A stretch of 64,000 bases of DNA. Source: Pseudomonas parafulva. GTDB lineage: Bacteria; Pseudomonadota; Gammaproteobacteria; Pseudomonadales; Pseudomonadaceae. This document shows positions 33,126 to 42,547 of the stretch, in pieces. The first letter of the stretch is position 1. Each line of letters begins with the position of its first letter. The position numbers were made by a program, and so were the translations under genes. The stretch is taken from NCBI RefSeq assembly GCF_002021815.1, contig NZ_CP019952.1, forward strand, positions 2,015,001 through 2,079,000. The letters are read 5' to 3'. The notes under the pieces were generated by a model. It did not search any database and was not told the DNA's origin. It was given only the letters and a program-made list of their open reading frames with translations.

Positions 33126-34433
33126 ATGATTCAGGAGCAGCGGCTCGTCCGCCTGATCACACTCAAGCTCATCCCTTTTCTGGTTCTGTTGTACCTGGTG
33201 GCTTATGTCGATCGCTCGGCGGTCGGCTTTGCCAAGCTGCACATGGGCGCCGACATTGGCCTGGGCGACGCGGCCTATGGCCTGGGCGCCGGGTTGTTCT
33301 TCATCGGCTATTTTCTATTCGAAGTGCCGAGCAACCTGCTGCTGGACCGCTTCGGCGCACGCCGCTGGTTCGCGCGCATCTTGCTCACATGGGGCGCCAT
33401 CACCGTTGGCATGGCATTCGTGACCGGGCCGAACGGCTTCTATGTGATGCGCTTTCTGCTGGGGGCAGCCGAGGCGGGTTTCTTCCCGGGGGTGCTGTAC
33501 TACATCACCCAGTGGTACCCGGTGCGTCATCGCGGCAAGATCCTGGGCTTGTTCATCCTTTCCCAGCCGTTGGCGATGCTGGTCACAGGGCCGCTTTCCG
33601 GCGCATTGCTGGGCCTGGACGGCACCTATGGCCTGCACGGCTGGCAATGGCTGTTCATCTGCATCGGGACCCCTGCGGTGCTGTTGGCCTGGCCCACCCT
33701 GCGCCTGTTGCCAGATGGCCCGGCCAAGGTGCGCTGGCTCAGCGACGCGCAACGCACCTGGTTGCAGGAGCAGCTGGCCAATGACCTGCGTGAATACGGC
33801 CAGACCCGCCACGGCAACCCGCTGCATGCACTCAAAGACAGCCGCGTGCTGCTGTTGGCGCTGTTCTACCTGCCCATGACCCTGAGCATCTACGGGCTTG
33901 GGTTGTGGCTGCCCACCTTGATCCACCAGTTCGGCGGCAGCGACTTGGTCACCGGTTTCGTGTCGGCGGTGCCCTACCTGTTCGGCATCATTGGTTTGCT
34001 GGTCGTGCCACGCAGCTCGGACCGCCTCAATGACCGTTACGGTCATCTGGGTCTGCTGTACGCCCTGGCCGCAGTCGGGCTGTTTCTCAGTGCTTGGTTG
34101 AGCGTGCCGGCCTTGCAACTGGCGGCGTTATGCCTGGTGGCGTTCGCCTTGTTCTCGTGCACGGCGATCTTCTGGACCCTGCCTGGGCGGTTTTTCTCCG
34201 GGGCCAGCGCTGCGGCCGGCATCGCCCTGATCAACTCGATCGGCAACCTGGGCGGCTACCTGGGCCCATTTGGCATCGGCGCCCTGAAAGAACACACGGG
34301 GCACCTGTCGTCCGGGCTGTATTTCCTGGCCCTGGTCACCGTGTTCGGGGTGCTGCTTACCGGAGTTGTCTACGCCCGCCTGGAGCGTCGACAGCGTGAT
34401 GCATCCACCCAGGTGGCTGGCGCCTCCCGATAA
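33126..34433 (+). CDS. MFS transporter, anion:cation symporter family (sugar acid uptake)
   Basis: A 435-residue inner-membrane protein with 12 predicted helices. YLVAYVDRSAVGFAKL in helix 1, then YFLFEVPSNLLLDRFGARRW and AEAGFFPGVLYYITQWYP, are marks of the ACS family, which imports organic anions such as galactonate, glucarate and pentonates. It follows a GGAGACATCGCC site. It is first of three rightward genes and probably imports the pentonate used by the locus. Confidence 0.87.
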   Translation: MIQEQRLVRLITLKLIPFLVLLYLVAYVDRSAVGFAKLHMGADIGLGDAAYGLGAGLFFIGYFLFEVPSNLLLDRFGARRWFARILLTWGAITVGMAFVTGPNGFYVMRFLLGAAEAGFFPGVLYYITQWYPVRHRGKILGLFILSQPLAMLVTGPLSGALLGLDGTYGLHGWQWLFICIGTPAVLLAWPTLRLLPDGPAKVRWLSDAQRTWLQEQLANDLREYGQTRHGNPLHALKDSRVLLLALFYLPMTLSIYGLGLWLPTLIHQFGGSDLVTGFVSAVPYLFGIIGLLVVPRSSDRLNDRYGHLGLLYALAAVGLFLSAWLSVPALQLAALCLVAFALFSCTAIFWTLPGRFFSGASAAAGIALINSIGNLGGYLGPFGIGALKEHTGHLSSGLYFLALVTVFGVLLTGVVYARLERRQRDASTQVAGASR

Positions 34434-34462
34434 TTTTTCGCAACCGACAAGCGAGTACGACC

Positions 34463-35452
34463 ATGCGACTGATCCAATTCGAAACCGTCACCGGCGAGCG
34501 CCATGTCGGCGTGGTGGAAGGTGACTACGTCTTGCGCGTGTGTGGCATCGACACCACCCGCGAGCTGGCCCTGCAGGCCATCGCCGCTGGCCTGACTCTG
34601 GCCGATCACGTGCAGGTAGTGGGCCTGGGCGAGCGTCACGATTACCAAACGCTGTTGGCCGAAGGCCGGGTGCTACCGCCGCTGGATCACCCCGATCCGG
34701 CCCATTGCCTGGTGACCGGCACTGGCCTGACCCACTTGGGTAGCGCCGCCACGCGCGACAAGATGCATCAGCAACAGGCCCAGGACGCCGTGACCGACAG
34801 CATGCGCATGTTCCAGTGGGGCATGGAAGGCGGCCGGCCACCAGCAGGGCAGGTGGGTGCACAACCGGAATGGTTCTACAAGGGCGATGGCGCCATCGTT
34901 GTGCGCCCTGGGGCAGACCTGCCGCTGCCGGCGTTTGCCGAGGATGCAGGCGAGGAGCCGGAGTTGGTCGGCCTGTACCTGATCGGCCCTGACGGCACAC
35001 CGTACCGCCTGGGCTACGCGCTGGGCAACGAGTTCTCCGACCATGTGACGGAGCGGCGTAACTACCTTTATCTGGCCCACTCGAAGCTGCGCGCCTGCAG
35101 TTTCGGACCGGAGCTGCGGCTCGGTGCACTGCCGGCGCACCTCGAGGGCACCAGCCGCATCCTGCGTGATGGCCAACCGGTATGGAGCAAGCCCTTCCTG
35201 TCGGGTGAGCAGAACATGTGCCATAGCTTCGAGAACCTGGAGTTCCATCACTTCAAATATGACCAGTTCCTGCGACCTGGCGATATTCATGTGCACTACT
35301 TCGGCACTGCGACGCTGTCGTTCGCCGACGGCATCCAGGCGCAGCCTGGCGATACCTTCGAAATCAGCCTGCCAGCCTTCGGCGAGCCGCTGCGCAACGG
35401 CATTGCGCCAGCAGCGAAGCAGGTGCAGCCAGGGAGCGTGAAAAGCCTGTAA
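34463..35452 (+). CDS. araD1: AraD1-family 2-keto-3-deoxypentonate dehydratase (FAH fold)
   Basis: A 329-residue protein of the AraD1/GguC branch of the fumarylacetoacetate hydrolase fold. Acidic metal-site residues are seen in GEEPELVGLYLIGPDGTPY and in GNEFSDHVTERRNYLYLAHSKLR. It should dehydrate 2-keto-3-deoxy-arabonate or xylonate to 2-oxoglutarate semialdehyde, the second step of the non-phosphorylative (Weimberg) route. It lies 29 bp after the permease. Role follows from family and neighbours. Confidence 0.85.
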   Translation: MRLIQFETVTGERHVGVVEGDYVLRVCGIDTTRELALQAIAAGLTLADHVQVVGLGERHDYQTLLAEGRVLPPLDHPDPAHCLVTGTGLTHLGSAATRDKMHQQQAQDAVTDSMRMFQWGMEGGRPPAGQVGAQPEWFYKGDGAIVVRPGADLPLPAFAEDAGEEPELVGLYLIGPDGTPYRLGYALGNEFSDHVTERRNYLYLAHSKLRACSFGPELRLGALPAHLEGTSRILRDGQPVWSKPFLSGEQNMCHSFENLEFHHFKYDQFLRPGDIHVHYFGTATLSFADGIQAQPGDTFEISLPAFGEPLRNGIAPAAKQVQPGSVKSL

Positions 35453-35540
35453 GCCCACCTTTGGCCGTCAGGGCACGTGCCCCGTGCCCTGGGCAGCGGT
35501 CAGGTGCGGCAACTTCAATCTCTTAATTCAGGAGTCCATC

Positions 35541-37115
35541 ATGACTGGAAGCAATTTCATTGGCGGCCAACGCAGCGCCGCTGGCAGTGTGCGCCTGCAA
35601 AGCCTCGATGCCTGCACGGGGGAGGCCCTGCCGGTCACCTTCAGCCAGGCAACCCCCGAAGAAGTGGACGCCGCAGCCCAGGCCGCCGAAGCCGCCTTCC
35701 CCGCATACAGTGCCCTGGCACCTGAGCGCCGCGCGCAGTTTCTAGACGCTATCGCCGATCAGCTCGATGCATTGGACGATACCTTCATCGCCACCGTCTG
35801 CCGAGAAACTGCCCTGCCAGCGGGGCGCATCCAGGGCGAGCGTGCCCGCACCAGCAACCAGATGCGCCAATTCGCCAAGGTGCTGCGGCGCGGCGACTTC
35901 ATGGGCGCCCGCATCGATCGCGCGCAACCCCAGCGCCAGCCGCTGCCACGGCCTGACCTGCGTCAATACCGCACCGGCCTGGGCCCGGTGGCGGTGTTCG
36001 GCGCCAGCAATTTCCCCTTGGCCTTCTCCACAGCCGGTGGCGACACCGCCGCTGCGCTGGCGGCAGGGTGCCCGGTGGTGATCAAGGCGCACAGCGGGCA
36101 CATGGCTACGGCCGAGTGGGTGGGTGAAGCCATCGAACGGGCCGCTGTAGCGACCGGCATGCCCGCTGGCGTGTTCAACATGATCTACGGCGCGGGGGTA
36201 GGTGAAGCCTTGGTGCGTCATCCGATGATTCAAGCCGTGGGCTTTACGGGCTCGCTCAAGGGTGGACGGGCCCTGTGCGACATGGCGGCCGCTCGCGCGC
36301 AGCCGATTCCGGTGTTTGCCGAAATGAGCAGCATCAACCCGGTGCTGGTGCTACCAGGCGCGCTGCGAGCGCGAGCCCCGCAGATTGCCAGGGAGCTGGC
36401 CAATTCGGTGGTGATGGGGTGTGGTCAGTTTTGCACCAACCCGGGGCTGGTCATCGGTATCGCTGGCGAAGCCTTCAGCGACTTCCTGGCGCAGTTAGGC
36501 GCGCACCTGGTTGATCAGCCTGGCCAGACCATGCTCAATGCCGGAACCCTGCGCAGCTATTGTGCCGGCGTGCAGCGCCTGCACCAGCACCCAGGGATAC
36601 GCCACCTGGCCGGGTCCACACAGGGGGGCAACCAAGCCCAGCCCCAGCTGTTCATGGCGCAGGCGAGCCTCTTGTTGCAGGGCGATGAAGTCCTTCAGGA
36701 AGAAGTGTTCGGGCCTACCACGGTCGCCATCGAAGTGGCTGACGAAGCAGAACTGCGTCGGGCTCTTGAGGCGTTGCAGGGGCAACTGACGGCCACGCTG
36801 ATTGCTGAGCCTGAAGACTTCCAGCGCTTCGCCGCGCTGGTACCGGTGTTGCAACGCAAGGCCGGGCGCTTGCTGGTCAATGGCTACCCCACTGGCGTCG
36901 AAGTGTGCGAGGCGATGGTGCACGGCGGGCCGTACCCCGCCACATCCGATGCGCGCGGTACATCCGTCGGGACCCTGGCGATCGACCGTTTTCTGCGCCC
37001 AGTCTGCTTCCAGGACTACCCCGAGGCGCTACTGCCCGACGCCCTCAAAGACGCCAACCCGCTGGGCCTGCTGCGCCTGATCGACGGCCAGCATAGCCGC
37101 GAGGCGCTTGTATGA
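35541..37115 (+). CDS. 2-oxoglutarate semialdehyde dehydrogenase (aldehyde dehydrogenase)
   Basis: A 524-residue NAD(P)-dependent aldehyde dehydrogenase. Cys298 (GCGQFCTNPG) is the catalytic nucleophile and Glu261 (VFAEMSSINP) the general base; GFTGSLKGG is the nucleotide loop. The NxFxP-type LGPVAVFGASNFPLAFSTAGGD motif matches alpha-ketoglutarate semialdehyde dehydrogenases. It oxidises the semialdehyde made by AraD1 to 2-oxoglutarate. The ATG at 35541 follows CAGGAGTCCATC. Confidence 0.88.
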   Translation: MTGSNFIGGQRSAAGSVRLQSLDACTGEALPVTFSQATPEEVDAAAQAAEAAFPAYSALAPERRAQFLDAIADQLDALDDTFIATVCRETALPAGRIQGERARTSNQMRQFAKVLRRGDFMGARIDRAQPQRQPLPRPDLRQYRTGLGPVAVFGASNFPLAFSTAGGDTAAALAAGCPVVIKAHSGHMATAEWVGEAIERAAVATGMPAGVFNMIYGAGVGEALVRHPMIQAVGFTGSLKGGRALCDMAAARAQPIPVFAEMSSINPVLVLPGALRARAPQIARELANSVVMGCGQFCTNPGLVIGIAGEAFSDFLAQLGAHLVDQPGQTMLNAGTLRSYCAGVQRLHQHPGIRHLAGSTQGGNQAQPQLFMAQASLLLQGDEVLQEEVFGPTTVAIEVADEAELRRALEALQGQLTATLIAEPEDFQRFAALVPVLQRKAGRLLVNGYPTGVEVCEAMVHGGPYPATSDARGTSVGTLAIDRFLRPVCFQDYPEALLPDALKDANPLGLLRLIDGQHSREALV

Positions 37116-37306
37116 AGGCTTGACGGTTCTGGCACCGGAGCACGTGCCGCCTGGTGAGGGTCAGGCGGCTGTCAGCGGTGGAAGTCCCAAGTGATCACTG
37201 AAGACTGCTGAGTGTCAGGCAGTGAATGAGGCTCTTGACCGATTTGGGGATCTATTGAGCGTCCAGACCTGCCTTGAGGCTTTGACGAAGCGCAGTACCT
37301 GGATGG

Positions 37307-37693
37307 CTAGATCCACAGATCATTAGGCGCCGTGCGCTCACCGCCCTCATGGCCAGTGTTGAGGACGCCACAGGGCTCGATCATCAGCAGCTTGGCCTCG
37401 CCCTCGGCCGCTGTTCGATGCAGCACACCCCGCGGTACCACGAACAACTCGCCGGGCGCTACATGGACGCTGCGTTGCGGCTGATCGATGCGCAGCGTGC
37501 CTTCGATTACCAGAAAGGCTTCATCGGTTTCCGGGTGCGCATGCCAGATGAATTCCCCCTCAATACGCACGACCTTGAACTGGTAGTCGTTCATCTGTGC
37601 AACAATCCTGGGGCTCCACTGACTGTCGATCATCGACGCCTTCTGGTTCAGGTTCACAGGGTGCGGCTGGATGTGCTGATTGGATTCGAACAT
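37307..37693 (-). CDS. Cupin-domain protein
   Basis: A single-domain cupin of 128 residues. Motif 1 appears as FIWHAHPETDEAFLVIEGTL (two His and Glu metal ligands) and motif 2 as GELFVVPRGVLHRTAA (final His). CAGGAG precedes the ATG at 37693. It lies 30 bp downstream of the AraC-like regulator on the same strand, so it is probably co-transcribed. Enzymatic or sensory function is unknown. Confidence 0.8.
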   Translation of the reverse strand: MFESNQHIQPHPVNLNQKASMIDSQWSPRIVAQMNDYQFKVVRIEGEFIWHAHPETDEAFLVIEGTLRIDQPQRSVHVAPGELFVVPRGVLHRTAAEGEAKLLMIEPCGVLNTGHEGGERTAPNDLWI

Positions 37694-37722
37694 GGTGGTT
37701 ACTCCTGATTGGAGCACGCAGC

Positions 37723-38589
37723 CTATTGCAGCTCGGTGTCTGCAGGCTTGTACGATCCTGCACGTTGCTGGCCTGGCCGCAGGCGTTCGAGCCAGCGTAG
37801 CGGCGGCACCCCATAACTGCGGGTGAAGTGTCGGGTCATGTGGCTTTGATCATGAAAGCCTGCCGCCAGGGCTGCGTCGACCAGGGTGAAGCCATCGAGC
37901 AACAGCCGTCGCACATTGTCCAGCCGCCGGAGGGTGACGAAGCGATAGGGGCTGGTGCCGTACAAAGCCCGGAAGTCCCGGGACAGGCTCCATTGCTCAC
38001 GGCCGCTGGCGCGTTCGAGCATCTCCAGGGTAATGCCCAGGTGGAGGTGCTCCAGAATGAACGCCTTGGCGCGCTCGGCGGACCGGTAATCCAGGCGCTT
38101 GCGCCCGCGTGGTTTGCCCGCGACAGCGCGCAACGCCATGGCCAGGTCGTAGACAGCGTCTTGCTCTTCCAGCCTTTCCAGAGGGTGGTCCACGCCCTGA
38201 ACGAACGTTTCGCTGGCGTGGAAAAGGCGCGGGTCACTGGAGAGCCCACCGGGCACGAACGGTAGCGGCTGGCCGCCCAATGCGGCCTGAATCAGCGCAG
38301 GGTCGATGTAGGCCATGCGGTAACGGAAACCTGTCTCGGTGCCGGCCATGCCGTCGTGCAACTCATCGGGGTGCAGCACCAGCGTGTTGCCCGGCATGCC
38401 GTGGCGCAACGCGCCTTTGTAATGAAAGCTCTGAACCCCGGCCAAGGTACGGCCGATGGAGTAGGTGTCGTGCCGATGGGGATCATAGCCATGGCTACCG
38501 AACCACGCCTCGATCCGCTCGATGGCGCCAGGCTGCGTGCTGCGGATGACCCAATCGGAAACCGGGGGCATGCTGGGCGAACGTTTCAT
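37723..38589 (-). CDS. AraC-family transcriptional regulator
   Basis: A 288-residue regulator. Its N-terminal cupin-like sensing domain has YDPHRHDTYSIGRTLAG and GNTLVLHPDELHDG; the C-terminal AraC helix-turn-helix pair shows LGITLEMLERASGREQWSLSRDFRALYGTSPYRFVTLRRL and LVDAALAAGFHDQSHMTRHFTRSYGVPP. It is the first gene of a pair with the cupin protein, whose expression it may control. Inducer unknown. Confidence 0.87.
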   Translation of the reverse strand: MKRSPSMPPVSDWVIRSTQPGAIERIEAWFGSHGYDPHRHDTYSIGRTLAGVQSFHYKGALRHGMPGNTLVLHPDELHDGMAGTETGFRYRMAYIDPALIQAALGGQPLPFVPGGLSSDPRLFHASETFVQGVDHPLERLEEQDAVYDLAMALRAVAGKPRGRKRLDYRSAERAKAFILEHLHLGITLEMLERASGREQWSLSRDFRALYGTSPYRFVTLRRLDNVRRLLLDGFTLVDAALAAGFHDQSHMTRHFTRSYGVPPLRWLERLRPGQQRAGSYKPADTELQ

Positions 38590-38667
38590 GGCACAGGCCC
38601 CGGCGGTTCACGGAAAGGAAAGACAACGCGCTATCATAGGCTCCATTCCTTCTCACCAGAACCCACC

Positions 38668-38838
38668 ATGAACCGTCAGAAGAAAATCAAGCAACTGCTC
38701 AAGGCGCACGCCAAGAAGGCCAGCGCCAAGCTGGCGCCGCGCAGCACCAAACCCAAGTACATCAGCAAGGCCGATCGCGAGAAGCTGGCGCTGCAAACGG
38801 CCGCAGACGCCGCAGTGCAACCCGAACCCCAGGCCTGA
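38668..38838 (+). CDS. DUF2986 small basic protein
   Basis: A 56-residue protein starting MNRQKKIKQLLKAHAKKASAKL, with KPKYISKADREKL, typical of DUF2986. It is very basic, so nucleic-acid or ribosome contact is possible, but no function is known. It lies divergent from the AraC gene. The ATG at 38668 follows ACCCACC, a weak ribosome site. Confidence 0.75.
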   Translation: MNRQKKIKQLLKAHAKKASAKLAPRSTKPKYISKADREKLALQTAADAAVQPEPQA

Positions 38839-38841
38839 GCC

Positions 38842-39354
38842 TCAGGCTTCCGACGGGGTTTGTTCCTGCTTGTAGATCTTGAAGCCGCGCGCTTGGTAAT
38901 TGCCCAGCGCGGCAGGGTGATCCAGGGTGCAGGTATGCACCCATACACGCTGCGTACCGGGCCACGCCCAGGCGCAACGCACCGCCTGGCTCAACAACGG
39001 GCCGCCAAAGCCTGCGCCCAGAAACTGCGGGGCCAAGCCGAAGTAACGGATTTCGGCGTTACGCCCGTCAGGGCGATACAGTTCGTAATACCCGGCGATG
39101 GCGCCCCGGTGGTAAGCCACCCAGGTGCGGTGAGCTTCCTGCTCGACCTGCGCCTGCCACTGCGCCTCGCTCCACGCGTCCAGGTCACCCCAGGACCAGG
39201 GCGTGCCGACCAGCGCGTAGAGAAAGCGGTTGAAGGCCGGTTGTGGCACCTCGCATTCGACGATGTGCAAATCCGGGCGCTGGGGTTTTTCCACCAGTTG
39301 CTCTGGCGAGGTCATTTCTAGGTAGTACGTGGTACAGGGGGATTGCATCGTCAT
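38842..39354 (-). CDS. GNAT-family N-acetyltransferase
   Basis: A 170-residue protein. The acetyl-CoA loop is LAPQFLGAGFGGPLLSQAV, followed by VWVHTCTLDHPAALGNYQARGFKIYKQE, the usual GNAT C-terminal pattern. The start at 39354 follows GGAAGATGCGAG; a second Met two codons on is also possible. It converges with the DUF2986 gene. Substrate unknown. Confidence 0.8.
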   Translation of the reverse strand: MTMQSPCTTYYLEMTSPEQLVEKPQRPDLHIVECEVPQPAFNRFLYALVGTPWSWGDLDAWSEAQWQAQVEQEAHRTWVAYHRGAIAGYYELYRPDGRNAEIRYFGLAPQFLGAGFGGPLLSQAVRCAWAWPGTQRVWVHTCTLDHPAALGNYQARGFKIYKQEQTPSEA

Positions 39355-39569
39355 CTCGCATCTTCCGTTGGTCAGCTTGCCAGCATGCCTGTGGCGTAAC
39401 GCCTTTGCCACCTACGCATAGGGTCACGACGGGCATGGTGCGTTGGCAAACCTTTGACAGTCGTTGGCGCAACCGCTGGCTTGATAGGGAACGCCGCCGA
39501 AAGCTTCCGATTGAACGTTTCAGCGCGCAGGTACGTCGGTATTTCTAGTCTTTTGCTATGGAGGTTTCC

Positions 39570-40631
39570 ATGAAATATCGCGCACTCGGCAACACCGGCC
39601 TGCTGGTTTCGGAACTGGTCATTGGCACCGTACCTTTTGGCGGGCGAGGCTCGTTCGAGAAGACCGGCAGCGTCGATGTGGACCTGGCCAAGCGCATGTT
39701 CGCGGCGGCGTTCGACGCCGGGGTCAACCTGGTCGATACCGCCGACCTGTATTCACATGGGCTGGCTGAGGAAATTGTCGGCAAGGCACTGGGCGAGCGT
39801 CGCCACTCGATCATCCTGGCCAGCAAGGCGCGTAGCCCGATGAGCGACAACCCCAATGACAGCGGCGCTTCGCGCTACCATCTGATTCGCGCGTGCGAGG
39901 CCAGCTTGAAGCGCCTGGGCACCGACCATATCGACCTGTACCAGATCCACAACTGGGACGGCGTCACGCCAGTGGAGGAGACCCTGGCAGCACTGGATCA
40001 CCTGGTGCAAAGCGGCAAGATTCGCTACTTCGGCACGTCCAACTACACCGCCTGGCAAATGATGAAGACCCTGGGCAGCGCGCAATTGAACGGCTGGCAA
40101 CAGCCCGTTTCCCAGCAGATCTACTACACGCCCGAATCGCGCGAGGCCGAGTACGAGTTGTTGCCGATGGCGATTGACCAGGGCTTTGCTACGCTGGTCT
40201 GGGGGCCGTTGGGTGAAGGGCTGTTGACTGGCAAGGTGCGTCGTGGCCAGCAGACGCCCAAGGGCACTCGTCAGGGTAACGACTGGCCGGAACCCTATGT
40301 GCATGATCGTGAGCGCGCCTACGACATCATCGAGACCTTGATCGCGGTCGGCGAACGCCACGGTTGCTCGCCTTCACGCGTCTGCCTGGCCTGGCTCAAG
40401 GATCGCCCAGGCATTACCAGCGTGATTACCGCTGGCCGCACCCTTGATCAACTGCAAGACAATTTGCAGGCGGCAGACCTGGTGTTGACGCAAGAGGACC
40501 TGAAGCAGATCGAACAGGCCACCCGCATCGCGCCGCAGTATCCCTACTGGCACCGCATTGCCGCCGGCATGGACCGCATCGATCCGGCTGAAGCGCCGTT
40601 CATCGAGCTGTACCGAGAGACCATGAAGTAA
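39570..40631 (+). CDS. Aldo/keto reductase
   Basis: A TIM-barrel NADPH-dependent reductase of 353 residues. The catalytic tetrad is complete: Asp56 and Tyr61 (DTADLYSHG), Lys86 (LASKARSP) and His127 (YQIHNWDG). The C-terminal SRVCLAWLKDRPGITSVITAGRT is the usual cofactor-binding region. GGAGG five bases before the ATG at 39570 chooses this start over the ATG at 39558. Substrate unknown; members reduce sugars, aldehydes and ketones. Confidence 0.88.
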   Translation: MKYRALGNTGLLVSELVIGTVPFGGRGSFEKTGSVDVDLAKRMFAAAFDAGVNLVDTADLYSHGLAEEIVGKALGERRHSIILASKARSPMSDNPNDSGASRYHLIRACEASLKRLGTDHIDLYQIHNWDGVTPVEETLAALDHLVQSGKIRYFGTSNYTAWQMMKTLGSAQLNGWQQPVSQQIYYTPESREAEYELLPMAIDQGFATLVWGPLGEGLLTGKVRRGQQTPKGTRQGNDWPEPYVHDRERAYDIIETLIAVGERHGCSPSRVCLAWLKDRPGITSVITAGRTLDQLQDNLQAADLVLTQEDLKQIEQATRIAPQYPYWHRIAAGMDRIDPAEAPFIELYRETMK

Positions 40632-40752
40632 CACCTGCACCGCTTGATACCAGGTCGTCTTGCCCGCTTGGCAAGGCGATCTTGGTGGTGGTGTGAATTA
40701 TTTCCTGTCTCGCCGGTCAAGTAATGAGTTCCCAACCTAGACCGAGGTGCTC

Positions 40753-40977
40753 ATGCACGCCTTCACTGTTCGCTACTCGCTCAATGGCAATTCGACAGAA
40801 CATACCTTCGAGTTGGGCCAGCCTGACCTGGCCCTGCACGAAGCGGCCTTGCACCTGATCGTGCTGCATTTCGGCGACGGCGAGAACAGCCTGGTGATGC
40901 CCGCAGCCGATGCCACGCCCGATGAAATCCTGGCGCAAGCCCAGGTGCTGGGGTTGACGGATATCGTAGTGGTCTAG
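40753..40977 (+). CDS. Small hypothetical protein
   Basis: A 74-residue acidic protein with alternating strands and helices (MHAFTVRYSLNGNSTEHTFELGQPDLALHEAALHL; DEILAQAQVLGLTDIVV). GAGGTG precedes the ATG. No signal, no membrane span, no known family. It stands alone after the aldo/keto reductase. Confidence 0.65.
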   Translation: MHAFTVRYSLNGNSTEHTFELGQPDLALHEAALHLIVLHFGDGENSLVMPAADATPDEILAQAQVLGLTDIVVV

Positions 40978-41042
40978 GTTGCTCGCTGGTGTACGCTAGG
41001 TGGAACTGTCTTGCGCCGCCTTCGCAAGCTAGCGAGTCTCGC

Positions 41043-41262
41043 GTAGGAGCGGTCTTGTACCGCGATGGGCTGCGCAGCAGCCCCAGGATTTCAGCTCCGC
41101 AACTGAGATTGCCGGGGCCGCTGCGCGGCCCATCGCGGTACAAGACCGCTCCTACCCTTACATCGGCAAGCCTTCAGGGGCGGCATCAGGCAGTTCCTTC
41201 CGCAAAGTTCAGGCCTCCGCTCTCTAGGCCAATACAGAATCAAGACTGTATTTACACGGGAT
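41043..41262 (+). repeat. Composite REPIN element, copy A
   Basis: 41043-41155 is a REPIN: GTAGGAGCGGTCTTGTACCG and its inverted copy at the right end, each with an inner REP-type hairpin (CCGCGATGGG / CCCATCGCGG). About 107 further bases (to TGTATTTACACG) also match the region after copy B at 46486, so the repeated unit is longer than the REPIN. Confidence 0.82.
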
Positions 41263-41308
41263 TTGCCGGGCGTCAAAGATAGCCCAACGTACTCACTTGC
41301 ACCCTAAG

Positions 41309-41770
41309 TTATCCAGCAGTCAACACCTTCGCCATGACCACTGTTCGCTCATCTCCATGGCGGACTTCCCGAACCACCCCATAACCTAACTTGGTATAGA
41401 AACCTTGAGCAGTGAGTGAAGAGGGCACCTGCAACTGCAAGACCCCACTGTCCAGCGCTTCCTGCTCAATGCAGCCCATCATTTGTTCACCGATACCCCG
41501 GCGCTGATAGGTCGGGTCGACGAATACACTGCGCACCACATCCTTCTCAAGACCTGCCGTTGCGACGATCAGGCCGCCCTCCAAGGCCACCCATACAACC
41601 CGCCTGTCCAGCAATGTGGCCACCGCCTGGGGTGTGAAGGAACGCGCCACGCGCGCCAGTGTGGCGGCGTCATAGTCTGCTGCGTTGCTGTGGCGCAGGG
41701 CAGCCAGGATCACCCGGCTGATGCCTTCTGCGTCCAGGACGGTCGCCGCTCTGATCACACTTGCCATCAT
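41309..41770 (-). CDS. GNAT-family N-acetyltransferase
   Basis: A 153-residue protein. VFVDPTYQRRGIGEQMMGCIEQEA is the acetyl-CoA binding motif A, and LTAQGFYTKLGYGVVREV the usual motif B. The start at 41770 (or the adjacent Met at 41767) is taken because upstream frame sequence is antisense to the next gene and has a different composition. It is divergent from the acidic protein at 41880. Substrate unknown. Confidence 0.8.
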   Translation of the reverse strand: MMASVIRAATVLDAEGISRVILAALRHSNAADYDAATLARVARSFTPQAVATLLDRRVVWVALEGGLIVATAGLEKDVVRSVFVDPTYQRRGIGEQMMGCIEQEALDSGVLQLQVPSSLTAQGFYTKLGYGVVREVRHGDERTVVMAKVLTAG

Positions 41771-41879
41771 CCCTGTCTCTCTCGATTGCGACGGACGGGC
41801 TTCAATCCGATCGAACGCCTGCGCCGACCCTGTTCTCGAAAGCATGTAAGCCTCATCCATTCTTTCGAGGTACGCGGCA

Positions 41880-42068
41880 ATGAACAGAGACCCCATGGCA
41901 CAGGACGACGCTGACGAGGATATGCCCGTCTCACCGGACCCGTCGGTAAACCCCGACAACCCGACCATACCCGATCCGGACGATGATCCGCTCATGAACG
42001 AAGAGGAGGGTGGTGACTGGGAGGATACCGAGCAGCCGCCCATGGATGTGAATACGCCCAGAGAATAA
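41880..42068 (+). CDS. Small acidic disordered protein
   Basis: A 62-residue protein dominated by Asp, Glu and Pro (DADEDMPVSPDPS, DPDDDPLMNEEEGGDW), surely disordered. GAGG lies ten bases before the ATG; a second Met is at codon 6. It resembles the disordered protein at 42178 in style, and both may be stress- or stationary-phase proteins; no family recognised. Confidence 0.55.
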   Translation: MNRDPMAQDDADEDMPVSPDPSVNPDNPTIPDPDDDPLMNEEEGGDWEDTEQPPMDVNTPRE

Positions 42069-42177
42069 CAGGCGCTGTTTAGTTTTCAGCCATCCCTGGC
42101 CGCCTTGCCAAAGGTGCCGGCGGCAACAGCTCTGACCAGACTCATGCTATTTCAGCGCCTCAATCAGGAGAATGCGT

Positions 42178-42495
42178 ATGCCAATCGATAACAATGGTCC
42201 TGCAGCACCCTACCCAGGCCCGGCTCAGAACACCCCGGACACTGGTGAGGGTCATGGTTCAGGCCTTGAACAGGCCCCTTCGGAACCCAAGCAAGGCGCC
42301 GGCCAGGCAGGCGGCGAGCGCCCCGAGGACTGGAATCCACCCCCCGGAAACCCCGGCTCCGACCAGGACAGCCAGGTGCCACGCGACAACGGTACCGCAC
42401 GAACCCATGAAGACCCTGGCGCTGGGGATGCAGCGCTCGAGGAAGACATGAAGGACGTGCAAGCCAACAACTCTGTTTCGCAAGAACATCCGTGA
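42178..42495 (+). CDS. Disordered Gly/Pro-rich hypothetical protein
   Basis: A 105-residue low-complexity protein rich in Gly, Pro, Glu, Asp and Asn (PAAPYPGPAQNTPDTGEGHG). CAGGAG stands seven bases before the ATG at 42178, which is why I reject the ATG two codons upstream. No signal peptide or domain. Such hydrophilic proteins are often linked to desiccation or osmotic stress, but this is only a resemblance. Confidence 0.6.
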   Translation: MPIDNNGPAAPYPGPAQNTPDTGEGHGSGLEQAPSEPKQGAGQAGGERPEDWNPPPGNPGSDQDSQVPRDNGTARTHEDPGAGDAALEEDMKDVQANNSVSQEHP

Positions 42496-42547
42496 TACTG
42501 GCTTGAACCCGAGGCGCTGGGGCTGTCCACAGCGCCTTTGGGCAACG